Of a stretch of DNA of 64,000 bases, positions 16,039-23,774 are shown in pieces. Within the stretch, counting starts at the first letter, position 1. Every line of letters starts with the position of its first letter. The translations under genes were made by a program, and so were the position numbers. The stretch is from Polaribacter gangjinensis (GTDB lineage: Bacteria > Bacteroidota > Bacteroidia > Flavobacteriales > Flavobacteriaceae): assembly GCF_038024125.1 (NCBI RefSeq), contig NZ_CP150662.1, positions 2,583,501-2,647,500 on the forward strand, in the 5' to 3' direction. A model generated the notes under the pieces. It had not been told where the DNA came from and made no database searches. It saw only the letters and a program-made list of their open reading frames with translations.

Positions 16039-17952
16039 TTATTTTAAAACTGAAAATTCTATAGATGAATCTGTAAAAACAGTATGCGTTTGGGTTTTGA
16101 AATCTTTTTCTTCGGCTTTGTAAATATTATCTACATAGGTTTGCGGATTCAAATCGATCAATGGAAACCAAGTACTTTGAACTTGAATTTGCACTTTGTG
16201 TCCTTTTTTAAACGTGTGGAAAACATCTTGCAATTTGATGTTTACAGCCGTTTTTTTGTTTGGAATGAAAGGCTCAGGAAACTCAAAACTATTTCTAAAA
16301 CGACCTCTCATCACTTCACTACGAACCATCAAATGGTAGTTGCTCATTTTTAAGTGATCCTGCATTTTGTCGTTATTTTCTTCAGCATCTGCAGGATGTA
16401 CATCAATTACTTTTACAATCCAATCTGCGGCAGTTCCTGTAGTGGCAACGTTTAGCTTTGCTAAAATATCTCCAGCCAACGTAAAATCTTGGGTTAAAAC
16501 ATCGGTTTCAAAAACCAACACATCAGGCCTTCTTGCGGCAAAACGTTGATCATCTGTCATGTATTTTCTAGGTGTAAAGACCGTTTTGATGTCTTCAGAA
16601 TAAGGAACAGGACGTTTGATGTCGCTGATAAATGAAATGCCTTTTGTTTCTTTTTGGGTAGCTGTCAATTCTTGATTGTCAGATAAAAACCAATTTTCTT
16701 TCACTACATTTTTAGGTGGCCAAACATCATACGATTTCCATTCTTTTTTACCAGAATCATACACGTAGGCTTCAGGCAACCCTGAATTTTTATCTCCTTT
16801 TCCTTTTAAGAAATGATGAAAAAATCGGGTTTCGATTTCTTTCTGAAATTTCAAAGAAATAGAGTCTCCAAAATAGTAATTTCCGACAGCATTTTTTACT
16901 GAATTTCTTGCCCATCCTCCATGATCCCAAGGACCAAAAACTAGTGTATTGTAATTGTTTTTGCCATATTTTTCAATGGCTTTGTAGGTTTCTAAAGGAC
17001 CGTATAAATCTTCGGCATCAAACCAACCACCTACAATCATGGTTGCTACTGATGATGGAACTTTGTTTAAATGCTGAATGATGCCTTTGCTTTGCCAAAC
17101 GGAATCGTAGTTTGGATGCTCTACAATTTCTTTCCAGAAAAAATCATCGATTTTATCTTTTGCAGTTGCTGAACTTACATCCAATTTTTCATATTGAAAA
17201 TATTCGTTTAGGTTTTTTAAAGGTCCTTTGTCTAAGAAAAATTGATATTGATCTTGGGTTTTTAAATCAGGTGTTGAATACCAAGCTGTGTCAGTTGGCG
17301 TGTCTTTATAGGTGCCAAATAACGAAATCGCTCTAAAATAACTCAATAAAAATGCCCCATTGTGATGAAAATCATCAAAGAAAAAATCGCCAATACAGGC
17401 TTGTGGTGATGCTGCTTTTAACGCAGGATGTGCATCAATGGCTGATATTGTCGCATAATGTCCAGGATAAGAAATTCCCCATGTACCCACATTTCCATTG
17501 TTGTTTTCTACATTTTTTACCAACCAATCAATAGTGTCATACGTATCTGAAACTTCATCTGATTCATTCGCTTTTTTATTGGGTAAATACGCACGCATGT
17601 TGTCATATACTCCTTCACTCATCCAACGTCCACGAACATCTTGATATACAATAATATACCCATCTTTCATCAAATGCTCATTGGGTCCAATTTTGGTTTT
17701 TAATTTTCCTTCGCCATAAGGTGCTGAACTGTAGGGAGTTCTTTGCATCAAAATGGGATATGTTTTGCTTTTGTCTTTTGGTGAATAAATGGTGGTATGC
17801 AGTTTGATACCATCTCTCATCACAATATCAACCTCAGTTTTGATATAATTATCAGCAACAAAAGTGTCTTTTTCAGGAGTTTTTTCAGCGCTTTTTGTGC
17901 AAGAAAATAAAAGTGAAATTCCGATAATGGAAATTAAAAAATATTTTTTCAT
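16039..17952 (-). CDS. CocE/NonD family hydrolase (S15), lipoprotein
   Basis: 637 residues. N-terminal lipobox ISLLFSCTKS (Cys18), so envelope-anchored. Catalytic Ser161 sits in GTWGISYPGHYA; FGPWDHGGWARN carries the late His. The C-terminal PepX_C/NonD domain is complete (FTLAGDILAKLNVATTG, VQIQVQSTWFPLIDLNP). The clan includes cocaine esterase, glutaryl-7-ACA acylase and X-Pro peptidases. Its neighbour at 14209 has the same architecture but low visible identity, so a recent duplication is unlikely. Confidence 0.85.
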   Translation of the reverse strand: MKKYFLISIIGISLLFSCTKSAEKTPEKDTFVADNYIKTEVDIVMRDGIKLHTTIYSPKDKSKTYPILMQRTPYSSAPYGEGKLKTKIGPNEHLMKDGYIIVYQDVRGRWMSEGVYDNMRAYLPNKKANESDEVSDTYDTIDWLVKNVENNNGNVGTWGISYPGHYATISAIDAHPALKAASPQACIGDFFFDDFHHNGAFLLSYFRAISLFGTYKDTPTDTAWYSTPDLKTQDQYQFFLDKGPLKNLNEYFQYEKLDVSSATAKDKIDDFFWKEIVEHPNYDSVWQSKGIIQHLNKVPSSVATMIVGGWFDAEDLYGPLETYKAIEKYGKNNYNTLVFGPWDHGGWARNSVKNAVGNYYFGDSISLKFQKEIETRFFHHFLKGKGDKNSGLPEAYVYDSGKKEWKSYDVWPPKNVVKENWFLSDNQELTATQKETKGISFISDIKRPVPYSEDIKTVFTPRKYMTDDQRFAARRPDVLVFETDVLTQDFTLAGDILAKLNVATTGTAADWIVKVIDVHPADAEENNDKMQDHLKMSNYHLMVRSEVMRGRFRNSFEFPEPFIPNKKTAVNIKLQDVFHTFKKGHKVQIQVQSTWFPLIDLNPQTYVDNIYKAEEKDFKTQTHTVFTDSSIEFSVLK

Positions 17953-18114
17953 GAGTGTAGTTTGATTTTGTAGCTCATAAAACTACAAAACAAAAAAGAG
18001 TTTTTGAAGAAATGTTATGTTAATTTCAATTGCATCATTTTTTCTACATGGGATGATTTTTTACTCTCATCAGAAAAATCGATGCAAGGAATGTGGATGT
18101 TCTTAAATTTGCTT

Positions 18115-18122
18115 TATTTTTG
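18115..18122 (+). promoter_or_regulatory. -7 element of ygiQ promoter; decides the start
   Basis: TATTTTTG matches TAnnTTTG 9 bp before the ATG at 18132. An earlier in-frame ATG at 18093 lies upstream of this element and so is not transcribed; the mRNA is nearly leaderless. Confidence 0.6.
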
Positions 18123-18131
18123 CAACCAATT

Positions 18132-20087
18132 ATGAATACAAAAAAACTACAATTAACAGACTGGTTACCAACAACCAACAAAGAAGTAAAGCTTCGAGGT
18201 TGGGATGAATTGGACGTAATTTTATTCAGTGGAGATGCTTATGTTGATCATCCTTCTTTTGGACCTGCTGTAATTGGACGTATTTTAGAAAGTTATGGTT
18301 TGCGAGTAGCCATAGTACCACAACCCAATGTGAATGACAATTTGCAAGATTTTGAAAAACTAGGCAAACCGCGTTTGTTTTTCGCAGCAACTGGTGGCTG
18401 TATGGATCCGATGGTTAGCAATTATACCGCAAGCAAAAAACGACGTGACAAAGATGCATACACTCCTAATGGCGATATTGGTTTTAGACCCGATTATGCA
18501 ACTACAGTGTATTGCAATATTTTAAAAGAAAAATTTCCTGAGGTGCCTATTTTAATTGGTGGTATTGAAGCTTCTTTGAGACGTGTAACGCATTATGATT
18601 ATTGGTCAGACAAGTTGATGCCAACCATTTTAGAAACCTCAAAAGCAGATATGTTGGTGTATGGAATGGGAGAGCAGCCTTTACGTGAAATTGTTACGTT
18701 GTTGCAAAAAGGCGTTCCTTTTTCGAGTTTAAAAAACATCAAACAAACAGCACTTTTAATCAATCCAAAGGAAGAAAAAATTCCGGTGGTAAATGATTGG
18801 GAAGATGTAGAAATCAGTTCGCACGAAGTTTGTTTAAAAGATAAAAAAGCCTACGCTTCTAATTTTAAAGTGGTTGAGCAAGAATCAAACAAGCTGAAAG
18901 CGAGACGTATTTTTCAGAAAGTTGGCAATAAAATGCTGATGATCAATCCGCCTTTTCCAACAATGACAGAAGCAGAAATTGATGGCTCTTTTGATTTGCC
19001 TTACACACGTTTGCCACATCCAAAATATGACAAACGCGGACCAATTCCTGCGTATGAAATGATTAAATTCTCTATCAATATTCACAGAGGATGTTTTGGC
19101 GGATGTAGTTTTTGTACCATTTCTGCACATCAAGGAAAATTTATTGCCAGCAGAAGTCAGGAATCTATTTTAAGAGAAGTTGATAAAGTGGCAAATATGC
19201 CTGACTTTAAAGGCTATCTTTCTGATATTGGAGGACCCTCAGCCAACATGTACAAAATGAAAGGAAAAGTGCAAGAAATTTGCGACAAATGTGTGGCTCC
19301 TTCTTGTATTTCGCCTGTAATTTGTTCTAATTTAGATACTTCACACAAACCTTTAACGGAGTTGTATCAAGCAGTGGACAAACATCCAAAAGTAAAAAAA
19401 TCGTTTATTGGTAGTGGCATTCGTCATGACATGTTAGTGCCAGAATTCAATAAAAATGCCGATCCAAAAGAATTGGATGCTTATACAGAAGAGGTGATGA
19501 CCAAACACGTTTCTGGTCGATTGAAAGTTGCGCCAGAGCATACTTCTGATAATGTGTTGAAATTGATGCGTAAACCCTCATTTACGTATTTTCATAAGTT
19601 TAAAGAACGTTTTGATCGCATCAACATCAAGAATAAATTGAACTTGCAATTGATTCCGTATTTTATTTCCAGTCACCCTGCAAGTGAATTGGAAGACATG
19701 GCAAATTTGGCTGCTGAAACCAAGAATATGGGCTTTCAATTGGAGCAAGTGCAAGGTTTTACGCCAACTCCAATGACTGTAGCTACTGTAATTTATTACT
19801 CTGGTTATCATCCATATACGCTAAAAGAAGTGCCTACTCCAAGAACCAAAAAGGAAAAAGAAGACCAACACAAATTCTTTTTTTGGTACAAAAAAGAAAA
19901 CAAAGATTGGATTCGCAATACACTTCAAAAAGTAGGCAGAAACGATTTATTACAAGTGTTATTACCTGAAAACAACTCTTGGAAAAAGAACAAAACGACT
20001 CATAAAACTGCGCAACACACTTTTGATGATGCGATTCCTTTCAACAAACGTAAGAAAGTAAAACGCTTTTCGGGTAAGAAAAAGTAA
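18132..20087 (+). CDS. YgiQ family radical SAM protein
   Basis: 651 residues from the chosen ATG. The N-terminal part (WDELDVILFSGDAYVDHPSF) is the conserved YgiQ start domain (DUF in UPF0313). The radical SAM cluster motif is in INIHRGCFGGCSFCTISAH (Cx3Cx2C), and the C-terminal domain contains QLIPYFISSHPASELEDM and VQGFTPTPMT. The tail is strongly basic (KRKKVKRFSGKKK), suggesting nucleic-acid contact. The family is widespread and its reaction is not established. The start at 18132 is preferred over 18093 because the -7 promoter box lies between them and MNTKKLQLTDWLP matches homologues I know. Confidence 0.9.
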   Translation: MNTKKLQLTDWLPTTNKEVKLRGWDELDVILFSGDAYVDHPSFGPAVIGRILESYGLRVAIVPQPNVNDNLQDFEKLGKPRLFFAATGGCMDPMVSNYTASKKRRDKDAYTPNGDIGFRPDYATTVYCNILKEKFPEVPILIGGIEASLRRVTHYDYWSDKLMPTILETSKADMLVYGMGEQPLREIVTLLQKGVPFSSLKNIKQTALLINPKEEKIPVVNDWEDVEISSHEVCLKDKKAYASNFKVVEQESNKLKARRIFQKVGNKMLMINPPFPTMTEAEIDGSFDLPYTRLPHPKYDKRGPIPAYEMIKFSINIHRGCFGGCSFCTISAHQGKFIASRSQESILREVDKVANMPDFKGYLSDIGGPSANMYKMKGKVQEICDKCVAPSCISPVICSNLDTSHKPLTELYQAVDKHPKVKKSFIGSGIRHDMLVPEFNKNADPKELDAYTEEVMTKHVSGRLKVAPEHTSDNVLKLMRKPSFTYFHKFKERFDRINIKNKLNLQLIPYFISSHPASELEDMANLAAETKNMGFQLEQVQGFTPTPMTVATVIYYSGYHPYTLKEVPTPRTKKEKEDQHKFFFWYKKENKDWIRNTLQKVGRNDLLQVLLPENNSWKKNKTTHKTAQHTFDDAIPFNKRKKVKRFSGKKK

Positions 20088-20107
20088 TCTTTTCTAGACT
20101 TGAACTT

Positions 20108-20968
20108 CTATTTCAAATCTAGAAAAATACCACCATTAATGGATGGATTTGCATATATAATTCTTCCAGAAAGTGCGCTTGTATAATTCAGAGTTACTCC
20201 GAGTTTTTTTGTGATATAATAGGCAGTTTCACCACCAATAGCTACATATTCAATGTTGTTGGCAAAAATACTTCCTTGCGAATTTTGTGCCGTTAAAGTT
20301 CCGTTTTGTAAAGAGTTTACGCTGTGCAATCTGCCTAAAATCCAAAGTTTATCAAAAAGTTTTATTCCTGATTCAAATCCGAATTGCAATTCATCCGAAA
20401 AACCTTGTGTCCTGTTATTAAATCCAATGAATGCTTTTGCGTAGCTTGGTTTTTGAAATAATTGATAGGAAATTCCAGCATCAAGCGTAAGTAATTGGTT
20501 GAATTCTCCATCTCCAGTTTGGTAACTTCCATCACTTCCACCAGCATCTTTTCCAGTAGGTAATCCAAATTTAAGCGTTGTTGAAACGGATAAATTCTTT
20601 TTCTTGAATACTAAATGTCTCAATCCAATATCCAAATCTCCAAAAGCATTCAACGATTCTCCTGGCTGAAGCACATTTCCTGTAATGCCCGAAACTTGTG
20701 CATTTTGATAAATTCTAGTAAAAAAAGGAATATAGGTAATGATATCCAATTTGTTTGTCAAACCATATTCGCCATACAAACTCAATGTAAAATTTCCACG
20801 AGTGGCATTTGGGTCAATTTCGCCAGTATTGGTATAATGTTGGTCTGCAACTAACGACCAAGCAGCCAATTTGTAATACGCTTTTCCTTTGCCATTGGTC
20901 CATTGAGAAAAACTTTGCTGAAACATGAGCATACATCCTACTGCAAAAACTACCTGTATTTGTTTCAT
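20108..20968 (-). CDS. Outer-membrane beta-barrel protein
   Basis: 286 residues with a signal peptide ending in QQSFSQ. The mature part alternates polar and aromatic residues in short strands (KAYYKLAAWSLVAD, FTLSLYGEYGLTNKLDIITY, LSVSTTLKFGLPTGKD, LGVTLNYTSALSGRIIYA), the pattern of a small barrel of about 10-12 strands, similar to phenol-degradation MetA-type or transporter-like families. No enzymatic motif. It lies 5 bp after the Ig-like lipoprotein gene, and the two are probably one surface unit. Confidence 0.7.
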   Translation of the reverse strand: MKQIQVVFAVGCMLMFQQSFSQWTNGKGKAYYKLAAWSLVADQHYTNTGEIDPNATRGNFTLSLYGEYGLTNKLDIITYIPFFTRIYQNAQVSGITGNVLQPGESLNAFGDLDIGLRHLVFKKKNLSVSTTLKFGLPTGKDAGGSDGSYQTGDGEFNQLLTLDAGISYQLFQKPSYAKAFIGFNNRTQGFSDELQFGFESGIKLFDKLWILGRLHSVNSLQNGTLTAQNSQGSIFANNIEYVAIGGETAYYITKKLGVTLNYTSALSGRIIYANPSINGGIFLDLK

Positions 20969-20973
20969 ATATT

Positions 20974-21675
20974 TTATTTATCTATGATTTGAGCTTTTCC
21001 TGTCAAAATAGCAAAGGGTCTGCACCATTGTACCAAATATTTATAGTCATTCAATCCCACATTTGATATATTGTAGGTAAATGCACCAGTATAATGCGCG
21101 CCATCAGCATCATCATAGGCATCAATTTGCAATGCGCTTGCTAATGAATTTGGATTGTTTGTTAAGAATAAGGCAAAACCAGGCAAACTAGTGTCAGCCA
21201 CATAATTGCTAGCCAATTCAATTTTGATGCCGGTTGAAGTTTTTGTAATTTCAAAATCGCCAGCAGCTTTGTAAGAAGTTGTTTTTGAAAAGGTTCCTTT
21301 TTTAGGATTGTCAATAATAATGGAGTTATTTGCAACTACTTCAATTGTTTGGGAGTCAGTTAAATCTCCCATTTTTCCAGTAGCTTTTGCAGTGATGATT
21401 GCTGTTCCTTCTGAGTTTGCTATGACACTTGATGTTGTTGCATCTATTGATAAAACACTTGGGTTTGAACTGCTCCAAATAAAAGTGTTGTTTTCTAGTT
21501 CGCCAACATTATTAAAAAATGACGCTTCTAAAGTTGCTATTTCTCCCACTTTTAGAGTAGTAAAACTACTGATGATTCTCACTTCTTCTGCAACTGAATC
21601 ATCAATGATGTCTTCTTCAATACACGCAGAAAATGCCAAAACACTGAAAAGCACTACAATTTTTAATTTTTTCAT
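20974..21675 (-). CDS. Ig-like (BIG2) domain lipoprotein
   Basis: 233 residues; lipobox LAFSACIEE (Cys18). Residues about 35-115 form a bacterial Ig-like BIG2 domain: LKVGEIATLEASFFNNVGEL, FIWSSSNPSVLSIDATTSSV, EGTAIITAKATG. The C-terminal part is a small beta domain without a name I recognise; it ends DYKYLVQWCRPFAILTGKAQ. Likely displayed on the outer membrane with the adjacent barrel protein. A regulator gene is not seen nearby. Confidence 0.75.
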   Translation of the reverse strand: MKKLKIVVLFSVLAFSACIEEDIIDDSVAEEVRIISSFTTLKVGEIATLEASFFNNVGELENNTFIWSSSNPSVLSIDATTSSVIANSEGTAIITAKATGKMGDLTDSQTIEVVANNSIIIDNPKKGTFSKTTSYKAAGDFEITKTSTGIKIELASNYVADTSLPGFALFLTNNPNSLASALQIDAYDDADGAHYTGAFTYNISNVGLNDYKYLVQWCRPFAILTGKAQIIDK

Positions 21676-21806
21676 GATTGCCCAATTTTAGTAATATCTC
21701 TAAAGTCGAGATTCGTTTGGCATCATTACATTGAATATACTAATTTAATAAATCCAGTTTTAATTTGCTCTTTCCTATTTACCCTCTAATTATATGTTAC
21801 TGTTTT

Positions 21807-21986
21807 TTATCTGAAAATTATAATTACACCACCTACAATAAGAAAAATGATAATACCCCAACTATTAATGTTACTCAAATTTGTAAATATATTTATGTTA
21901 TTATCCTTTTCCTTAAATAGCTTTATAAACATATATACAAAACCAATTACAACCATTAAAATACCCGTATAAAAATCACCTGACAT
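21807..21986 (-). CDS. Small two-helix membrane protein
   Basis: A 59-residue frame from the ATG at 21986. Two hydrophobic segments, GILMVVIGFVYMFIKLF and WGIIIFLIVGGVIIIF, flank a short polar loop with KEKDNNINIF. The hydrophobic periodicity is too regular for chance in this AT-rich stretch but remains weak evidence alone. The layout resembles small two-TM immunity-like proteins (Imm17 type), which is only a size and topology comparison. No toxin gene is next to it. It lies in the 590-bp accessory gap between the Ig lipoprotein and the orphan protein gene. Confidence 0.45.
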   Translation of the reverse strand: MSGDFYTGILMVVIGFVYMFIKLFKEKDNNINIFTNLSNINSWGIIIFLIVGGVIIIFR

Positions 21987-22023
21987 AATTATTGTTAGTA
22001 AAAGAGTTTATTACAAATGATTT

Positions 22024-22262
22024 ACCCGATAGCGAAGATTTTTAATCCTTACACACAACGATTTTTAAATTCGAGCAATCGGGTGTTCTGCTTTTTGTCA
22101 TTCTGTTTTTTTAAAAAAAAATATGCTTACGTTTTACGTGTATAGAAAGTTGCGATTTTGACAAAGAGGAATTTCAAACGGAAATTCTGAAGTTGGCAAA
22201 GAAGCAACAACCTTTGGTAAAGCTAAAAATAGCAATTTTTTATACACGTTTATGTAAAACGT
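22024..22262. repeat. Nested inverted repeats, cassette-like
   Basis: Two nested structures. Outer: ACCCGATAGCGAA (22024-22036) faces TTCGAGCAATCGGGT (about 22070-22084) around CTTACACACAACG. Second: the arm at 22129-22153 (ACGTTTTAC..GTGTATA.AAA.TTGC) faces the arm at 22232-22262, which is the same sequence inverted with a 6-nt insertion. The 78 bp between them hold a minor stem (GAATTTC/GAAATTC). I recognise the pieces GTGTATA-AAA-TTGC and TTACACACAACG as elements that recur around orphan genes in flavobacteria. The second arm touches the stop of the orphan gene at 22266. Confidence 0.7.
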
Positions 22263-22265
22263 TTT

Positions 22266-22868
22266 TTATTTTCCAAATCCAATGTTCGGTTTTTCTTGTT
22301 TTATGCTTTGCTTTAATTCCGTATATTTTTGTTCAAATTCATCTTTCGAAATTGCATCAATTGATTTTAACCATTTAAAATTATTCAGTTGACTTTCATA
22401 ACTCAAATTTTCATCAACAATCGCATAATTCTCTTTTAAAAATTCATTTCTTGATTTCATTAATTCAGACAAAAATTGGTCAGTTGCAGTTTTACTTGGA
22501 ATATTCTTGTGAATATAAATGTAACTGTCATTTGTAAGCCTTATTTTCCAAAAATCTTGTTTAGACAAATAGTAAATTACCAAAAATGCAACTCCAATTC
22601 CAGCCCAAATTAGTCCAGCAAATTTTTCTCCAGTTCCACCTCTAAATAGACTTATTTGTGTTGCAATTGCAATTAAAAAAAATACACCAGCAGCCATTAA
22701 TAAAATATTATTAGTTGATTTTTGAGAAACTTTTTCTCCGTTCAAATTTTCAAATGGAATATCAATTTCATTTCCATTTCCGAATTTTGAGATAGTATAA
22801 AATAATTTTGAGTCCGTAATTCTTAATTCACGTTTTACAAAGTTCTTGTTCTGTATTAATTCTCTCAT
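22266..22868 (-). CDS. Orphan membrane protein with SHOCT-like tail
   Basis: 200 residues. Residues 1-50 form a short beta-rich region (REL.ITDSKLFYTISKFG) like a PH-type start; two hydrophobic segments follow (NNILLMAAGVFFLIAIATQI and FAGLIWAGIGVAFLVIYYL). A cytosolic helical part ends in FKWLKSIDAISKDEFEQKYT, which looks like a SHOCT motif often found at the end of small membrane or secreted regulators. Function unknown. Flanked by recurrent inverted repeats on the stop side and by a CATAAACTTGCG-type sequence (minus strand, about 22897-22915) on the start side, as expected of a mobile cassette. Confidence 0.65.
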   Translation of the reverse strand: MRELIQNKNFVKRELRITDSKLFYTISKFGNGNEIDIPFENLNGEKVSQKSTNNILLMAAGVFFLIAIATQISLFRGGTGEKFAGLIWAGIGVAFLVIYYLSKQDFWKIRLTNDSYIYIHKNIPSKTATDQFLSELMKSRNEFLKENYAIVDENLSYESQLNNFKWLKSIDAISKDEFEQKYTELKQSIKQEKPNIGFGK

Positions 22869-23125
22869 TTTTTCACAAATGTTTTACAAAGGGTTAATAA
22901 ACGCAAGTTTATGTGACTTTTTAAAATTATTTAAACTCACAATTTCTCTCCACCAAAATAACTCTTTTTTTTAAAATCAATCCAATTATTTCATTTTATT
23001 TGCTAACTTTACTTTTCTTAGAAACAAGCCCTGCTTGGGTTGTATGGCAACTTAACCTTCTTCTTTGTTGAGGTTTCATTTTAAAATACTAGTACTTTTC
23101 CAAAAATAATGTAGTATATTGCAAT

Positions 23126-23254
23126 AAATTATCTAGATAATTCATGCAAATAATCTAGATAATTTGTTTCAAAGCTGTGCTGCAATGATTTCAAAGCTGC
23201 TCTGCAATGGTTTAAAAGCAGTGCTTCAATGACATGAAAGCAGTGCTGCAATTT
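23126..23254. repeat. 22-bp-period repeat array before HU-like gene
   Basis: Two direct 17-bp copies of AAAT(T/A)ATCTAGATAATT start at 23126 and 23148, 22 bp apart; the first contains the perfect 16-bp palindrome AATTATCTAGATAATT. Four degenerate 22-bp units follow at 23167, 23189, 23211 and 23233 with consensus TTTcAAAGCtGTGCTGCAATGa. The whole array keeps a 22-bp period, close to two helical turns, and ends 51 bp before the HU-like start. It fills the otherwise empty 22869-23305 gap. It may bind the downstream HU-like protein or another regulator. Confidence 0.8.
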
Positions 23255-23305
23255 TTAGTACACTTTACAATAATACATTACATCATCAATATATCAATCA
23301 TACAC

Positions 23306-23698
23306 ATGGCATTGCAATACAGAGTTACCAAACGAACCAATAGTATACAAAACAAAAAAGAACAATTTATCATGCAAGCCATTCACACAGGCATTGTAGA
23401 TGCTGATACCATGAGTAGGGCAATTAGCAATGAGTGTACCTTGCATGAAGCAGATATCAAAGCTGTTTTGGTGGCTTTGGGCAAAAAACTAGATTTTTAT
23501 CTTTCTGATGGTAAAGTGGTGGATTTAGAATTTATTGGGAAATTTAAAATCGGATTTCAGTGCAAAGCAGTTGATGAAGCCGAAACTTTATCGCCTACAA
23601 AACATATTAAAAAGTTTCATATCAATTATCAGCCTTCTAAAAAATTAAAACAAGCTTTAAGAGTAGGATACAAAGTCAGAAAAGAAAAAGCTTCTTAA
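23306..23698 (+). CDS. HU-like DNA-binding protein (HU-HIG type)
   Basis: 130 residues from the ATG at 23306 (MALQYRVTKRTNSIQNKKEQ). This start is preferred to an in-frame ATG at 23234, because the latter would add 24 hydrophobic residues and lie inside the repeat array. The rest follows the HU-HIG/TIGR01201 pattern of Bacteroidota: an N-terminal helix-strand region, HEADIKAVLVALGKKLDFYL, DGKVVDLEFIGKFKIGF and a basic C-terminal arm with YQPSKKLKQALRVGYKVRKE. It is a nucleoid-associated type protein. The array directly upstream suggests autoregulation. Confidence 0.85.
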   Translation: MALQYRVTKRTNSIQNKKEQFIMQAIHTGIVDADTMSRAISNECTLHEADIKAVLVALGKKLDFYLSDGKVVDLEFIGKFKIGFQCKAVDEAETLSPTKHIKKFHINYQPSKKLKQALRVGYKVRKEKAS

Positions 23699-23774
23699 AA
23701 AAATAGCGACTGTCTTGTTTCTAGTTGAGGTTTGTTTTTTTTTAAGTACATTTAAAAACTTAAATTGATTTTTT

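Noticed and set aside
18093..18131. Upstream start for the YgiQ protein
   Set aside because: It lies upstream of the -7 box and adds residues absent from the YgiQ forms I know.
20090..20126. TTTTCTAGA/TCTAGAAAA hairpin between ygiQ and the barrel gene
   Set aside because: It has no T run on either strand and partly lies in coding sequence; not a convincing terminator.
23126..23254. CRISPR array
   Set aside because: Units are 22 bp and contiguous without spacers, degenerate, and no cas genes are present.
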